A stretch of DNA of 21,634 nt from Verrucomicrobiota bacterium. Its GTDB lineage: Bacteria > Verrucomicrobiota > Verrucomicrobiia > Opitutales > Opitutaceae. Numbering within the stretch: the first letter of the stretch is position 1; the number at the start of each line of letters is the position of its first letter. The notes under the pieces were generated by a model. It worked only from the letters and a program-made list of their open reading frames with translations. It did not search any database and was not told the DNA's origin. Below, piece by piece: positions 16,653 through 21,634 of the stretch. The stretch spans positions 1 to 21,634 of the forward strand of contig JAUPWC010000170.1 in assembly GCA_030916665.1 (NCBI GenBank). Direction: 5' to 3'. The translations under genes and the position numbers were made by a program.

Positions 16653-17525
16653 ATGCCTACCGGGCCCGCACAACTCTCCCTGATCATCCTCGAGCTGACC
16701 CTGCTTTTCGGCGGCGCCGCCTTCCTGCTCTGGCTGCTCGCCGAATCCCGTCAGCGCCAGCGGTGGCTGCGGACCAATGTGCTGCCCTATTGGGACGTGT
16801 CCCTGGCGGAGTTCCTGCTGGCGGCGTTGCTCGTTTTTGCGGGTGGCTTTCTGGTGCAGGGAGCGGTGCAATCGCTCGTCGCACCGCTGATCGCCGACGC
16901 GGCCGATCGGACAGGTTTGGAGATTTTCATTTACGGAGCGGCCTTTCATGGCGGCATTCTCTCGGGCTGCGCGTCCTTTCCACTGCTGCGCCGGCGCCTC
17001 TACTCGGAATACGGCAGCCAGCCGCCGCCGCCGCGACCGGGCGTGGCGCTTCCCTGGGCCCGCTTGCTCCGCTACGCGGCCGGCACGGTGCTGATCGCCC
17101 TGCCTCTGCTGACCCTGCTGAGTCTCGGCTGGACGAGCCTGCTGCGGGCCGTCGGCCTGCCCGATGAGCCGCAGGACCTCATCGGCATTTTCACGCAGAC
17201 CCGCTCGCCGCTCGTCATTGCGGGCATGCTCGCCGTCGCCTGTGTGCTCGCTCCGCTCAGCGAGGAACTGATTTTTCGCGCCGGACTCTACCGATTCATC
17301 CGCCAGAAACTCGGCCGCTGGCCGGCGCTGCTCATCAGCGGCGCCTGCTTCGGCATCCTCCACGCCAACTGGGCGGGATTCCTGCCGCTGGCCGTGCTGG
17401 GCATGCTGCTGGCGCTGGCCTATGAAGCCACCGGCTCCATCCGCGTGCCCATCGTGGCCCACAGCCTGTTCAACCTGAACACCATCTTGATCGTGCTCTC
17501 CGGCCTGCCGGACATCAAACCATGA
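16653..17525 (+). CDS. CPBP-family intramembrane metalloprotease (CAAX/abortive-infection type)
   Basis: A 290-residue multi-spanning membrane protein of the CPBP (CAAX protease and bacteriocin-processing) family. Seen: a first membrane helix at about residues 9-29 (IILELTLLFGGAAFLLWLLA), several more hydrophobic segments, and all three family motifs in the right order: EExxxR as EELIFR (204-209), FxxxH as FGILH (233-237) and HxxxN as HSLFN (270-274), which together form the metal site of Rce1-like proteases. Its substrate is unknown; bacterial members have been linked to bacteriocin immunity or peptide processing. The frame is open much further upstream inside the flavoprotein gene; the ATG at 16653 preceded by GGGGG at 16642-16646 gives a clean membrane-protein N-terminus. 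The end is ATGA-coupled to thiL. Confidence 0.87.
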   Translation: MPTGPAQLSLIILELTLLFGGAAFLLWLLAESRQRQRWLRTNVLPYWDVSLAEFLLAALLVFAGGFLVQGAVQSLVAPLIADAADRTGLEIFIYGAAFHGGILSGCASFPLLRRRLYSEYGSQPPPPRPGVALPWARLLRYAAGTVLIALPLLTLLSLGWTSLLRAVGLPDEPQDLIGIFTQTRSPLVIAGMLAVACVLAPLSEELIFRAGLYRFIRQKLGRWPALLISGACFGILHANWAGFLPLAVLGMLLALAYEATGSIRVPIVAHSLFNLNTILIVLSGLPDIKP

Positions 17526-18481
17526 GCCCGTTCACGTCACGTCGGCAGGCTGCCGTGGCCGTGCTCGGTGAACGCGCGCTCATCCGCGAAATCCGCCGCT
17601 GGCTCGGCAACGCCTCGCCGGCCGCACCGTTCGGCATCGGCGACGACTGCGCGGTCATTCCGCCCACGCGGCGCCACCAGCTGGTCACGACCGATCCCGT
17701 CATCCACGGCCGGCATTTTGACGACGCCGTGCCGCCGCGCGCCGTCGGCGCCAAGCTGCTGAAGCGCAACCTGAGCGACATCGCCGCCATGGGCGGGCGT
17801 CCCGTCGCCGCCGTCGTCTCGCTGGCACTCGCCCCCGAAACCAGCACCGCGTGGCTGCGCGGTTTTTATCTGGGGTTGGCGGCGACGGCGCGGAAGTTCC
17901 GCGTGAAGATTGTCGGCGGCGACGTGACCCAGGCTCCGGCCGGTTTCTTCGGCGCCTTCCTCACCCTGCACGGTGAATCTGCCACCGCGCGCGTGGTCAC
18001 CCGCACCGGTGCGCGGCGCGGCGATCACATTTTTGTGAGCGGACACCTCGGCGGCAGCCTGCTCGGCCATCACCATCGCTTCACGCCGCGGCTCGCCGAA
18101 GGGGCCTGGCTGGCCACACGCGCCGAGGTGGTCGCAATGATGGACGTGAGCGACGGCATCGCCAACGACCTCGATTCCCTCACCACCCGCGGTCTGTCCG
18201 CCGCACTCGCAGGGCGCGACATCCCCGTCAGTGCCGCCGCCCGCCGGATGGCGCGCCGTTCCGGCCGGACCGCCCTCGCCCACGCGCTTGGCGACGGCGA
18301 AGACTACGAACTGTTGGTCGTCGTGAAGGAGAAATCGGATAGCGACAGCTTGAAGCGTGATTGGGCGCGGCAATTTCCCCGTCTGCCGCTCACCCGGATC
18401 GGCCATTTCGTCCCGTCGGGCCGGCTGCCGGCCGACGCCATCAATCTCACGGCTGCCCGCGGCTATGAACATCTGCGATAG
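17522..18481 (+). CDS. thiL: Thiamine-monophosphate kinase
   Basis: ThiL phosphorylates thiamine monophosphate with ATP to make thiamine diphosphate, the last step of cofactor synthesis. The 319-residue length is usual. Seen in order: FGIGDDCAVIP (metal-binding D41, D42), LVTTDPVIHGRHF near 54-66, LKRNLSDIAAMGGRP near 80-94, VGGDVTQAP near 131-139, MMDVSDGIANDLDSL near 206-220, and GEDYELLVVV near 259-268. These match the ThiL/PurM-like signature. One departure is TTDPVIHGRHF where many ThiL proteins have TTDMLVEGVHF; the key Asp and His are kept. The start overlaps the protease stop by 4 bases and the end overlaps tsaE by 17 bases. No TPP riboswitch is visible upstream. Confidence 0.95.
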   Translation: MSPFTSRRQAAVAVLGERALIREIRRWLGNASPAAPFGIGDDCAVIPPTRRHQLVTTDPVIHGRHFDDAVPPRAVGAKLLKRNLSDIAAMGGRPVAAVVSLALAPETSTAWLRGFYLGLAATARKFRVKIVGGDVTQAPAGFFGAFLTLHGESATARVVTRTGARRGDHIFVSGHLGGSLLGHHHRFTPRLAEGAWLATRAEVVAMMDVSDGIANDLDSLTTRGLSAALAGRDIPVSAAARRMARRSGRTALAHALGDGEDYELLVVVKEKSDSDSLKRDWARQFPRLPLTRIGHFVPSGRLPADAINLTAARGYEHLR

Positions 18482-18899
18482 ACTGCGCCAAGGCCTCGTG
18501 ACCGCCTCGGCGGAGGAGACGCGCCGGCTTGCCTCCGACCTGGCGGCGATCCTCCCGCCGGACACCGTGCTCGCGTTGCATGGCGACATGGGCGTCGGCA
18601 AGACGACCTTCGTGCAAGGCCTCGCACAAGGTCTCGGGGTAAAGGAACAGGTGACGAGTCCGACCTTTGCCATCTACTCCGTTTACTCCGGCACCCGTGC
18701 CAAGCTCGTGCATCTCGACGCGTATCGTCTGGAGAACGAACGCCAGCTCGAGGAACTGTTGCTCGAGGAATTTCTCACCAGCCCCTGGGTGCTGGCCGTC
18801 GAATGGCCGGAGAAAACCGGCGCGTGGCTGCCGCCCCGTGCATGGAACCTCACGCTCGCAATCGTGGACGGCGACAAACACGCGATACGCTTGCTGTAG
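18465..18899 (+). CDS. tsaE: tRNA t6A37 threonylcarbamoyladenosine synthesis ATPase TsaE
   Basis: TsaE is the small P-loop ATPase that works with TsaB and TsaD to make N6-threonylcarbamoyladenosine at position 37 of ANN-decoding tRNAs. The 144-residue length is typical. Seen: SAEETRRLASDLA near 15-27, the Walker A loop GDMGVGKTTF (40-49) followed by VQGLAQGLG, VTSPTFAIYSVY near 63-74 (switch-like TSPTF), LDAYRLENERQLEEL near 84-98, and the terminal EWPEKTGAWLP near 113-123. All are in family order. The ATG at 18465 overlaps thiL by 17 bases; an in-frame GTG at 18498 would give a shorter form but is less attractive. The TAG stop is the first triplet of the double-hairpin element downstream. 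tsaB and tsaD are not in the window. Confidence 0.94.
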   Translation: MNICDRLRQGLVTASAEETRRLASDLAAILPPDTVLALHGDMGVGKTTFVQGLAQGLGVKEQVTSPTFAIYSVYSGTRAKLVHLDAYRLENERQLEELLLEEFLTSPWVLAVEWPEKTGAWLPPRAWNLTLAIVDGDKHAIRLL

Positions 18900-18942
18900 T
18901 GGCGGTCCGTGACCGCCGGACGGCGCTCATAGAGTGCCGCTA
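18897..18942 (+). repeat. 46-base double-hairpin element overlapping the tsaE stop
   Basis: Outer arms TAGTGGC (18897-18903) and GCCGCTA (18936-18942) pair with one G-T. Inside are two alternative or adjacent hairpins: GGCGGTC/GACCGCC (18901-18907 and 18911-18917, loop CGT) and CGGCGCTC/GAGTGCCG (18921-18928 and 18932-18939, one G-T pair, 3-base loop). The organisation is that of a small REP- or MITE-like intergenic repeat. Whether it recurs in the genome cannot be tested here. Confidence 0.6.
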
Positions 18943-18956
18943 CAAAAACAACCAGC

Positions 18957-18986
18957 AAGAAAAAGCCCGCTCTTGCGAGCGGGCTT
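18957..18986 (-). terminator. Intrinsic terminator of the minus-strand 661-residue gene
   Basis: A perfect 10-base-pair stem (18963-18972 with 18977-18986; core GCCCGCTC/GAGCGGGC) with a 4-base loop. Read on the minus strand, it is followed by a T-rich tract (CTTTTTCTTG). It lies 5 bases past the TGA of the minus-strand gene. On the plus strand only two Ts follow the stem, so it mainly serves the minus strand. Confidence 0.9.
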
Positions 18987-18991
18987 GGAAA

Positions 18992-20977
18992 TCAGGAGGG
19001 CGGAGCCTCGGGCTTCGGTTCTTCCACGGGGACTGGCGCGGACTCCGTAGCGACCGGGGCTGCCGCGGGAGCGGGCTCCGCCAAGGGAGCCGGTTCGGTG
19101 ACGGCTTCCTCAGCCGGGGCCGCCGTCTCCGCAACCGGAGAGGCGGCCACAGCCGGATGGGCCTCGGGGAAGTCCACCGGATCGTGTTCTTCCTCGCCCG
19201 ACTCGGCCTTCTTCGCCGCCTGCGGGGCCATGACCGGCGGGGCGAAGAGCTTGCCGTCGGAGAACTCGGTTACGTAACCCTCCATCACGAGCCAGCGGAG
19301 ATCGTTGCTCATCTTGCGCAGCTTCTCCGACTGCTCGGGCGGGAGCGCGGCGAACGGCGACTGCGAGGCGGTGGCCCCCTCGGCGGGCGCGACCGGAGCG
19401 GCGGGCGCCGCAGGGATTTCGATGCCGAGAAACACCTTCGGCAGATCCTTCACATGGACCATCGGATGCCTTTCGATGAAATCGATCAGCGAGCCGATGC
19501 TCTCGGAGAACACCTGGCCCGGAACGCGGAAGCGGCGCTTCACGGCGCAGACGTAGGAGACGCCGCGCGAGCCCTTCTTGAAGATCGTGAAGCCCTCGCG
19601 GCGCAGGCGGCCGCGCAGCGCGTTGGCGGTGTCGAGCGGGAAGCGGCGCTGGCGCTCGATGTGGCCCTCAAGCGCACGCCGAATTTCGCCGGGGGGAAGT
19701 TTCTCGATGTTCTTGCCGTGGAAACGCACGGTCTCGACGGTGCGCACCATGCGCTCGCGCGCCTGGGTGAGGAGGTGCAGGCGCGCTTCCTCCAGGCTGT
19801 CGAAAGTGAGCGCCGGAGCCACCGGAGTGGCTTCGACCGGCGTCGCCGGAGTCTCGACGGGGGCGGACTCGGCTGGTGTTTCAACGGGCACGGCGGCCGG
19901 CGCAACCGTTTCGGTCGCGGCGGGCGCCTCCATCGGCGGCTTGGTCGAAGAACGGGCGACCGGCGGCTTCCAGGTGTAGCGCGTGGCCTTCTTCATCTTC
20001 TCCTGCCACGCGGCGACCACCTCGGGTTCGCGCGCCGAGACGATGTTCTCGCGGAAGCGGTCAAAGGACATGCCCTTGATCTTCGCAGCGTAGTGCTGCT
20101 GGAGGAACTGCTGGTAACGGTGGTAGTTCGGCGGCCCGAGCAGTTCACCGGTGATGCCGCACTTGTTGATGATCGGGAAGCTGCCCTTCGGCGCCTCAAC
20201 CTCGACCTCCTGCATCTCGAAGAACGCCCCGAGATTGTTGCTCAGCGCGTGCTGGATGGCGGCATCCTCCGTGTCGAACGGCAGATGGTCGGGCATCGAC
20301 ATGTAGAGCGGCGCGGGCTTGGTGGCCGGCTGGCCCTCGGTGGCGGCGGGCTTCGTGCGCTGGATCACCATGACGAAACGGTCGTTCTTCTCGAGCACGG
20401 CCTTGGTGATTTCGAACAGCTGGAAGGTGCGGCACGACGCGCGCACGGCCTTCACGATCGCCGCGAACCCCGTGTCTTCCGGGTAGCAGGTCGCGGTAAA
20501 AAACGGACTGACATACGGCGCGCGCTCAAAAGATTGCCCACCGCCGTCGCGACGGTCGCCGGCTTCTCGACGGTCGCCGCCACGGAAGTCGCGGCGCGGA
20601 CCACCGGGACCGCGTTCGAAGCGGCGGTGCTCGCCGCCCGGACCGCCCTGCGGACGGCCGCCACCTTCTCCGGCCGGGCCGGAGGGAGCCGCACCGGGAG
20701 CACCCGCAGGGGCGCCCGCCGGCTTGCGGAAGCCACGACGGTCTCGAGGAGGGCCGCCGGCCGGGCCGGGCCCACCACCGCCACCGCCATCGCGACGATC
20801 ACGCCGGTCGCGGCGTTCGCCGCGGTCATCGCGGTCGAAGTCTCGCTCGCGGCGACCCGGAGCTACGGGCTTCACCTCAGTCCACTGGGTGCCGAAGTTG
20901 AAGGACTGCAACTGGCTGAGGTCGATTTTGTTCAACCCCGGCTGGTTGGGTTCATTGGCAGGCTTGGTGTCGTCCAT
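18992..20977 (-). CDS. Uncharacterised 661-residue protein with RG/RD-rich disordered region
   Basis: Not assigned to a known family. Seen: residues 1-40 with a compact KIDLSQLQSFNFGTQW segment (17-32); 41-150 rich in Arg, Asp, Gly and Pro with RRDRRDRRD and poly-Gly, looking disordered; a likely folded region 152-340 (SPFFTATCYPEDTGFAAIV, NKCGITGELLGPPNYHRYQQ); a Pro/Ala/Val/Glu/Thr linker 341-390 with repeated VETPA-like units; a second folded region 391-520, basic and helical (FHGKNIEKLPPGEIRRALEG, RLRREGFTIFKKGSRGVSYV); a short helix-turn-strand segment 545-582 (LRWLVMEGYVTEFSDGKLFA) that could be a winged helix; and an acidic Pro/Ala/Glu tail. No signal peptide or membrane segment. RG-rich and basic parts suggest nucleic-acid binding; that is inference. 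Ends at a strong terminator; no Shine-Dalgarno before the ATG. Confidence 0.87.
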   Translation of the reverse strand: MDDTKPANEPNQPGLNKIDLSQLQSFNFGTQWTEVKPVAPGRRERDFDRDDRGERRDRRDRRDGGGGGGPGPAGGPPRDRRGFRKPAGAPAGAPGAAPSGPAGEGGGRPQGGPGGEHRRFERGPGGPRRDFRGGDRREAGDRRDGGGQSFERAPYVSPFFTATCYPEDTGFAAIVKAVRASCRTFQLFEITKAVLEKNDRFVMVIQRTKPAATEGQPATKPAPLYMSMPDHLPFDTEDAAIQHALSNNLGAFFEMQEVEVEAPKGSFPIINKCGITGELLGPPNYHRYQQFLQQHYAAKIKGMSFDRFRENIVSAREPEVVAAWQEKMKKATRYTWKPPVARSSTKPPMEAPAATETVAPAAVPVETPAESAPVETPATPVEATPVAPALTFDSLEEARLHLLTQARERMVRTVETVRFHGKNIEKLPPGEIRRALEGHIERQRRFPLDTANALRGRLRREGFTIFKKGSRGVSYVCAVKRRFRVPGQVFSESIGSLIDFIERHPMVHVKDLPKVFLGIEIPAAPAAPVAPAEGATASQSPFAALPPEQSEKLRKMSNDLRWLVMEGYVTEFSDGKLFAPPVMAPQAAKKAESGEEEHDPVDFPEAHPAVAASPVAETAAPAEEAVTEPAPLAEPAPAAAPVATESAPVPVEEPKPEAPPS

Positions 20978-21029
20978 GAAAGGGCGTAAGAACGGGCGTG
21001 GATACCCGGTGTCGATGCTTGGTTTAGGT

Positions 21030-21041
21030 CAGGAATTCCTG
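21030..21041. promoter_or_regulatory. 12-base perfect palindrome upstream of the 661-residue gene
   Basis: CAGGAATTCCTG is a perfect palindrome lying 53-64 bases upstream of the minus-strand ATG, in the 184-base divergent space shared with tRNA-Leu. A short hairpin (GTGGC/GCCAC, 21043-21047 and 21054-21058) sits next to it. It could be an operator or part of the 5' leader. No confident -35/-10 pair was recognised on either strand. Confidence 0.3.
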
Positions 21042-21161
21042 CGTGGCGGTCAGGCCACCGGAAACGGAGTGTGTTCCCAGAAGAAAGTGCGACGCAAGCG
21101 CATTTCGGGGCTTTACAAGACTTGGTGGATTTACCTAAGTCACCGCTCCCATCGTTGGAAT

Positions 21162-21246
21162 GCTCGGGTGGTGGAATTGGTAGACACACACGTTTGAGGT
21201 GCGTGTGCCGTAAGGCGTGCAGGTTCGAGTCCTGTCCCGAGCACCA
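21162..21246 (+). tRNA. tRNA-Leu (anticodon GAG), CCA encoded
   Basis: The acceptor stem is GCTCGGG (21162-21168) with CCCGAGC (21236-21242), followed by discriminator A and encoded CCA. The D-arm GTGGAATTGGTAGACAC is typical of bacterial tRNA-Leu. The anticodon stem CACGT/GCGTG encloses the loop TTGAGGT with anticodon GAG, reading CUC/CUU. A long variable arm (GCC GTAA GGC) marks it as class II, and the T-arm GCAGGTTCGAGTCCTGT is complete. Length is 85 bases with CCA. Confidence 0.96.
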
Positions 21247-21353
21247 GCCTTCGCTCCTGCGGAGCTACGGCTGGCAGGCCAGCACCGGACCACGGGGAAA
21301 GTGGCGCCGCGCAACGGCGAAGGCTGCCCTCCGTAGCCTCGGCGAAGGAGGGC
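21246..21353. repeat. Pair of related GTAGC-type hairpins directly after the tRNA
   Basis: Hairpin A (21246-21272) pairs at 10 of 12 positions around a TGC loop, with CGCTCC/GGAGC at its tip, and begins on the last base of the tRNA CCA. Hairpin B (21326-21353) has a perfect 7-base stem GCCCTCC/GGAGGGC. On opposite strands both carry CCGTAGC followed by a GCGAAGG-type segment, so they look like inverted relatives. In addition AGCCTTCGC (21246-21254) and GCGAAGGCT (21317-21325) are exact 9-base inverted repeats. Confidence 0.6.
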
Positions 21354-21372
21354 GGGCTGCGCTGCGCGGCGC

Positions 21373-21407
21373 AGTTGAAAGGTGTAAGTTGAAGGTTGAA
21401 AGATCGA
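21373..21407. repeat. Tandem heptamer array
   Basis: Five consecutive 7-base units: AGTTGAA, AGGTGTA, AGTTGAA, GGTTGAA, AGATCGA, loosely RGTTGAA. The unit length equals that of the array at 15081-15108 but the sequence differs. Units three and four form the left arm of the outer inverted repeat described next. Confidence 0.6.
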
Positions 21408-21501
21408 GCCACCGGTAGCCGCGAGCGTGAGCGAGTGGAAGGACGCACGATCCACTCGCTCACGCTCGCGGCTACCAGCCTTGGTCTTTCAACCTTCAAC
21501 T
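21387..21501. repeat. 115-base nested inverted repeat (26-base and 17-base perfect arms)
   Basis: Inner arms 21414-21439 and 21451-21476 are exact reverse complements over 26 bases (ends GGTAGCCGCGAGC and GCTCGCGGCTACC) around an 11-base spacer (21440-21450). Outer arms 21387-21403 and 21485-21501 are exact reverse complements over 17 bases (AGTTGAAGGTTGAAAGA and its complement). Unpaired stretches of 10 and 8 bases separate the arms. It lies between tRNA-Leu and the end of a minus-strand gene, with no reading frame of its own, and could form a strong cruciform or RNA hairpin. Confidence 0.9.
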
Positions 21502-21506
21502 CGTGG

Positions 21507-21634
21507 TCAGCGCAGCGGCGGCGCCAAGCCGTCCGGGGGCATCCCGGCGCGGACGGCCAGGGTGGCCAGCACCTTGGGCACGTACATGGCGGTTTCGGCG
21601 GGCAGGATGGGGGCGATGTCGGCGAACGTCCGGG
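21507..21634 (-). CDS. C-terminal end of a probable lytic murein transglycosylase (partial)
   Basis: The minus-strand frame open from the window edge (first full codon at 21632-21630) ends with TGA at 21509-21507 and gives 41 residues: a segment TFADIAPILPAETAMYVPKV, then LATLAVRAGMPPDGLAPPLR. The LPAET-x-x-YVPKVLA pattern recalls the part following the catalytic SLT domain in MltD-like lytic transglycosylases, which cleave peptidoglycan with 1,6-anhydro product formation. The catalytic Glu is outside the window, so this rests on a short match. The gene begins beyond 21634. Its end is 6 bases from the nested inverted repeat, which may act as its terminator. Confidence 0.5.
   Translation of the reverse strand, partial: RTFADIAPILPAETAMYVPKVLATLAVRAGMPPDGLAPPLR

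Noticed and set aside
17400..17521. Possible TPP riboswitch before thiL
   Set aside because: thiL starts inside the protease stop codon, so the upstream sequence is coding and no thi-box pattern was recognised.
16653..17525. Assigning the CPBP protein to phage abortive infection
   Set aside because: The family has been annotated as abortive infection in databases, but the neighbours (thiL, tsaE, a flavoprotein) are housekeeping genes and no defence genes are present.
18803..20989. A 728-codon plus-strand open frame opposite the 661-residue protein
   Set aside because: The minus-strand frame has a clean start, a terminator 5 bases past its stop and domain-like composition. The plus-strand frame overlaps tsaE and reads as low-complexity Arg/Gly/Leu.
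21105..21161. A sigma-70 type promoter for tRNA-Leu (TTTACA near 21112 and TACCTA near 21132)
   Set aside because: The spacing is only about 14 bases, so the pair is not convincing. A dyad GACTTGGT/ACCTAAGTC overlaps the same bases and its meaning is unclear.

Overview
The window is high-GC bacterial DNA with tightly packed, mostly overlapping genes. Most of it, roughly positions 1-15013, is one plus-strand surface-polysaccharide (exopolysaccharide or O-antigen type) biosynthesis operon. Gene content, the near absence of Shine-Dalgarno motifs, the structured intergenic repeats and the style of the 661-residue disordered protein suggest Verrucomicrobiota, perhaps Opitutaceae. This placement is an inference from pattern memory, not a computed assignment.

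Positions 1-15013: the last codons of an upstream gene, then twelve complete genes in one direction with overlaps or gaps of at most 42 bases. They encode nine glycosyltransferases (two GT-A/GT2-like and seven GT-B/GT4-like), a WcaF-type left-handed beta-helix acyltransferase, two different polytopic membrane proteins of the polymerase/ligase type (a Wzy-like protein at 4615-6069 and an O-antigen-ligase/Wzy_C protein at 10109-11557), and a polyprenyl-phosphate sugar-1-phosphate transferase (13646-15013) that would load the first sugar on the lipid carrier. The logic is Wzx/Wzy-like: the last gene primes, the glycosyltransferases extend, the acyltransferase decorates, and the membrane proteins polymerise or ligate. 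No flippase, chain-length regulator or outer-membrane exporter lies in the window, so the locus must continue upstream or use genes elsewhere.

Positions 15014-18942: an intergenic spacer with a stop-codon palindrome and a heptamer repeat forming an imperfect inverted repeat, then a lipoamide-dehydrogenase-like flavoprotein, and a tightly coupled trio: CPBP-family membrane protease, thiL (thiamine-monophosphate kinase) and tsaE (tRNA t6A synthesis ATPase). A 46-base double-hairpin element begins on the tsaE stop codon.

Positions 18963-21634: a convergent minus-strand gene for a 661-residue protein of unknown function, with an RG/RD-rich disordered region and two or three compact segments, ending at a strong intrinsic terminator. 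Divergent from it is tRNA-Leu(GAG). Downstream of the tRNA is about 260 bases of non-coding DNA built almost entirely of repeats: two related hairpins, a second heptamer array and a 115-base nested inverted repeat with perfect 26-base and 17-base arms. The window ends in the C-terminal coding end of a minus-strand gene that looks like a lytic murein transglycosylase.

The two most unusual items are the nested palindrome/heptamer region after the tRNA and the uncharacterised 661-residue protein. The polysaccharide operon is recognisable in type, but the identity of its product cannot be read from sequence.
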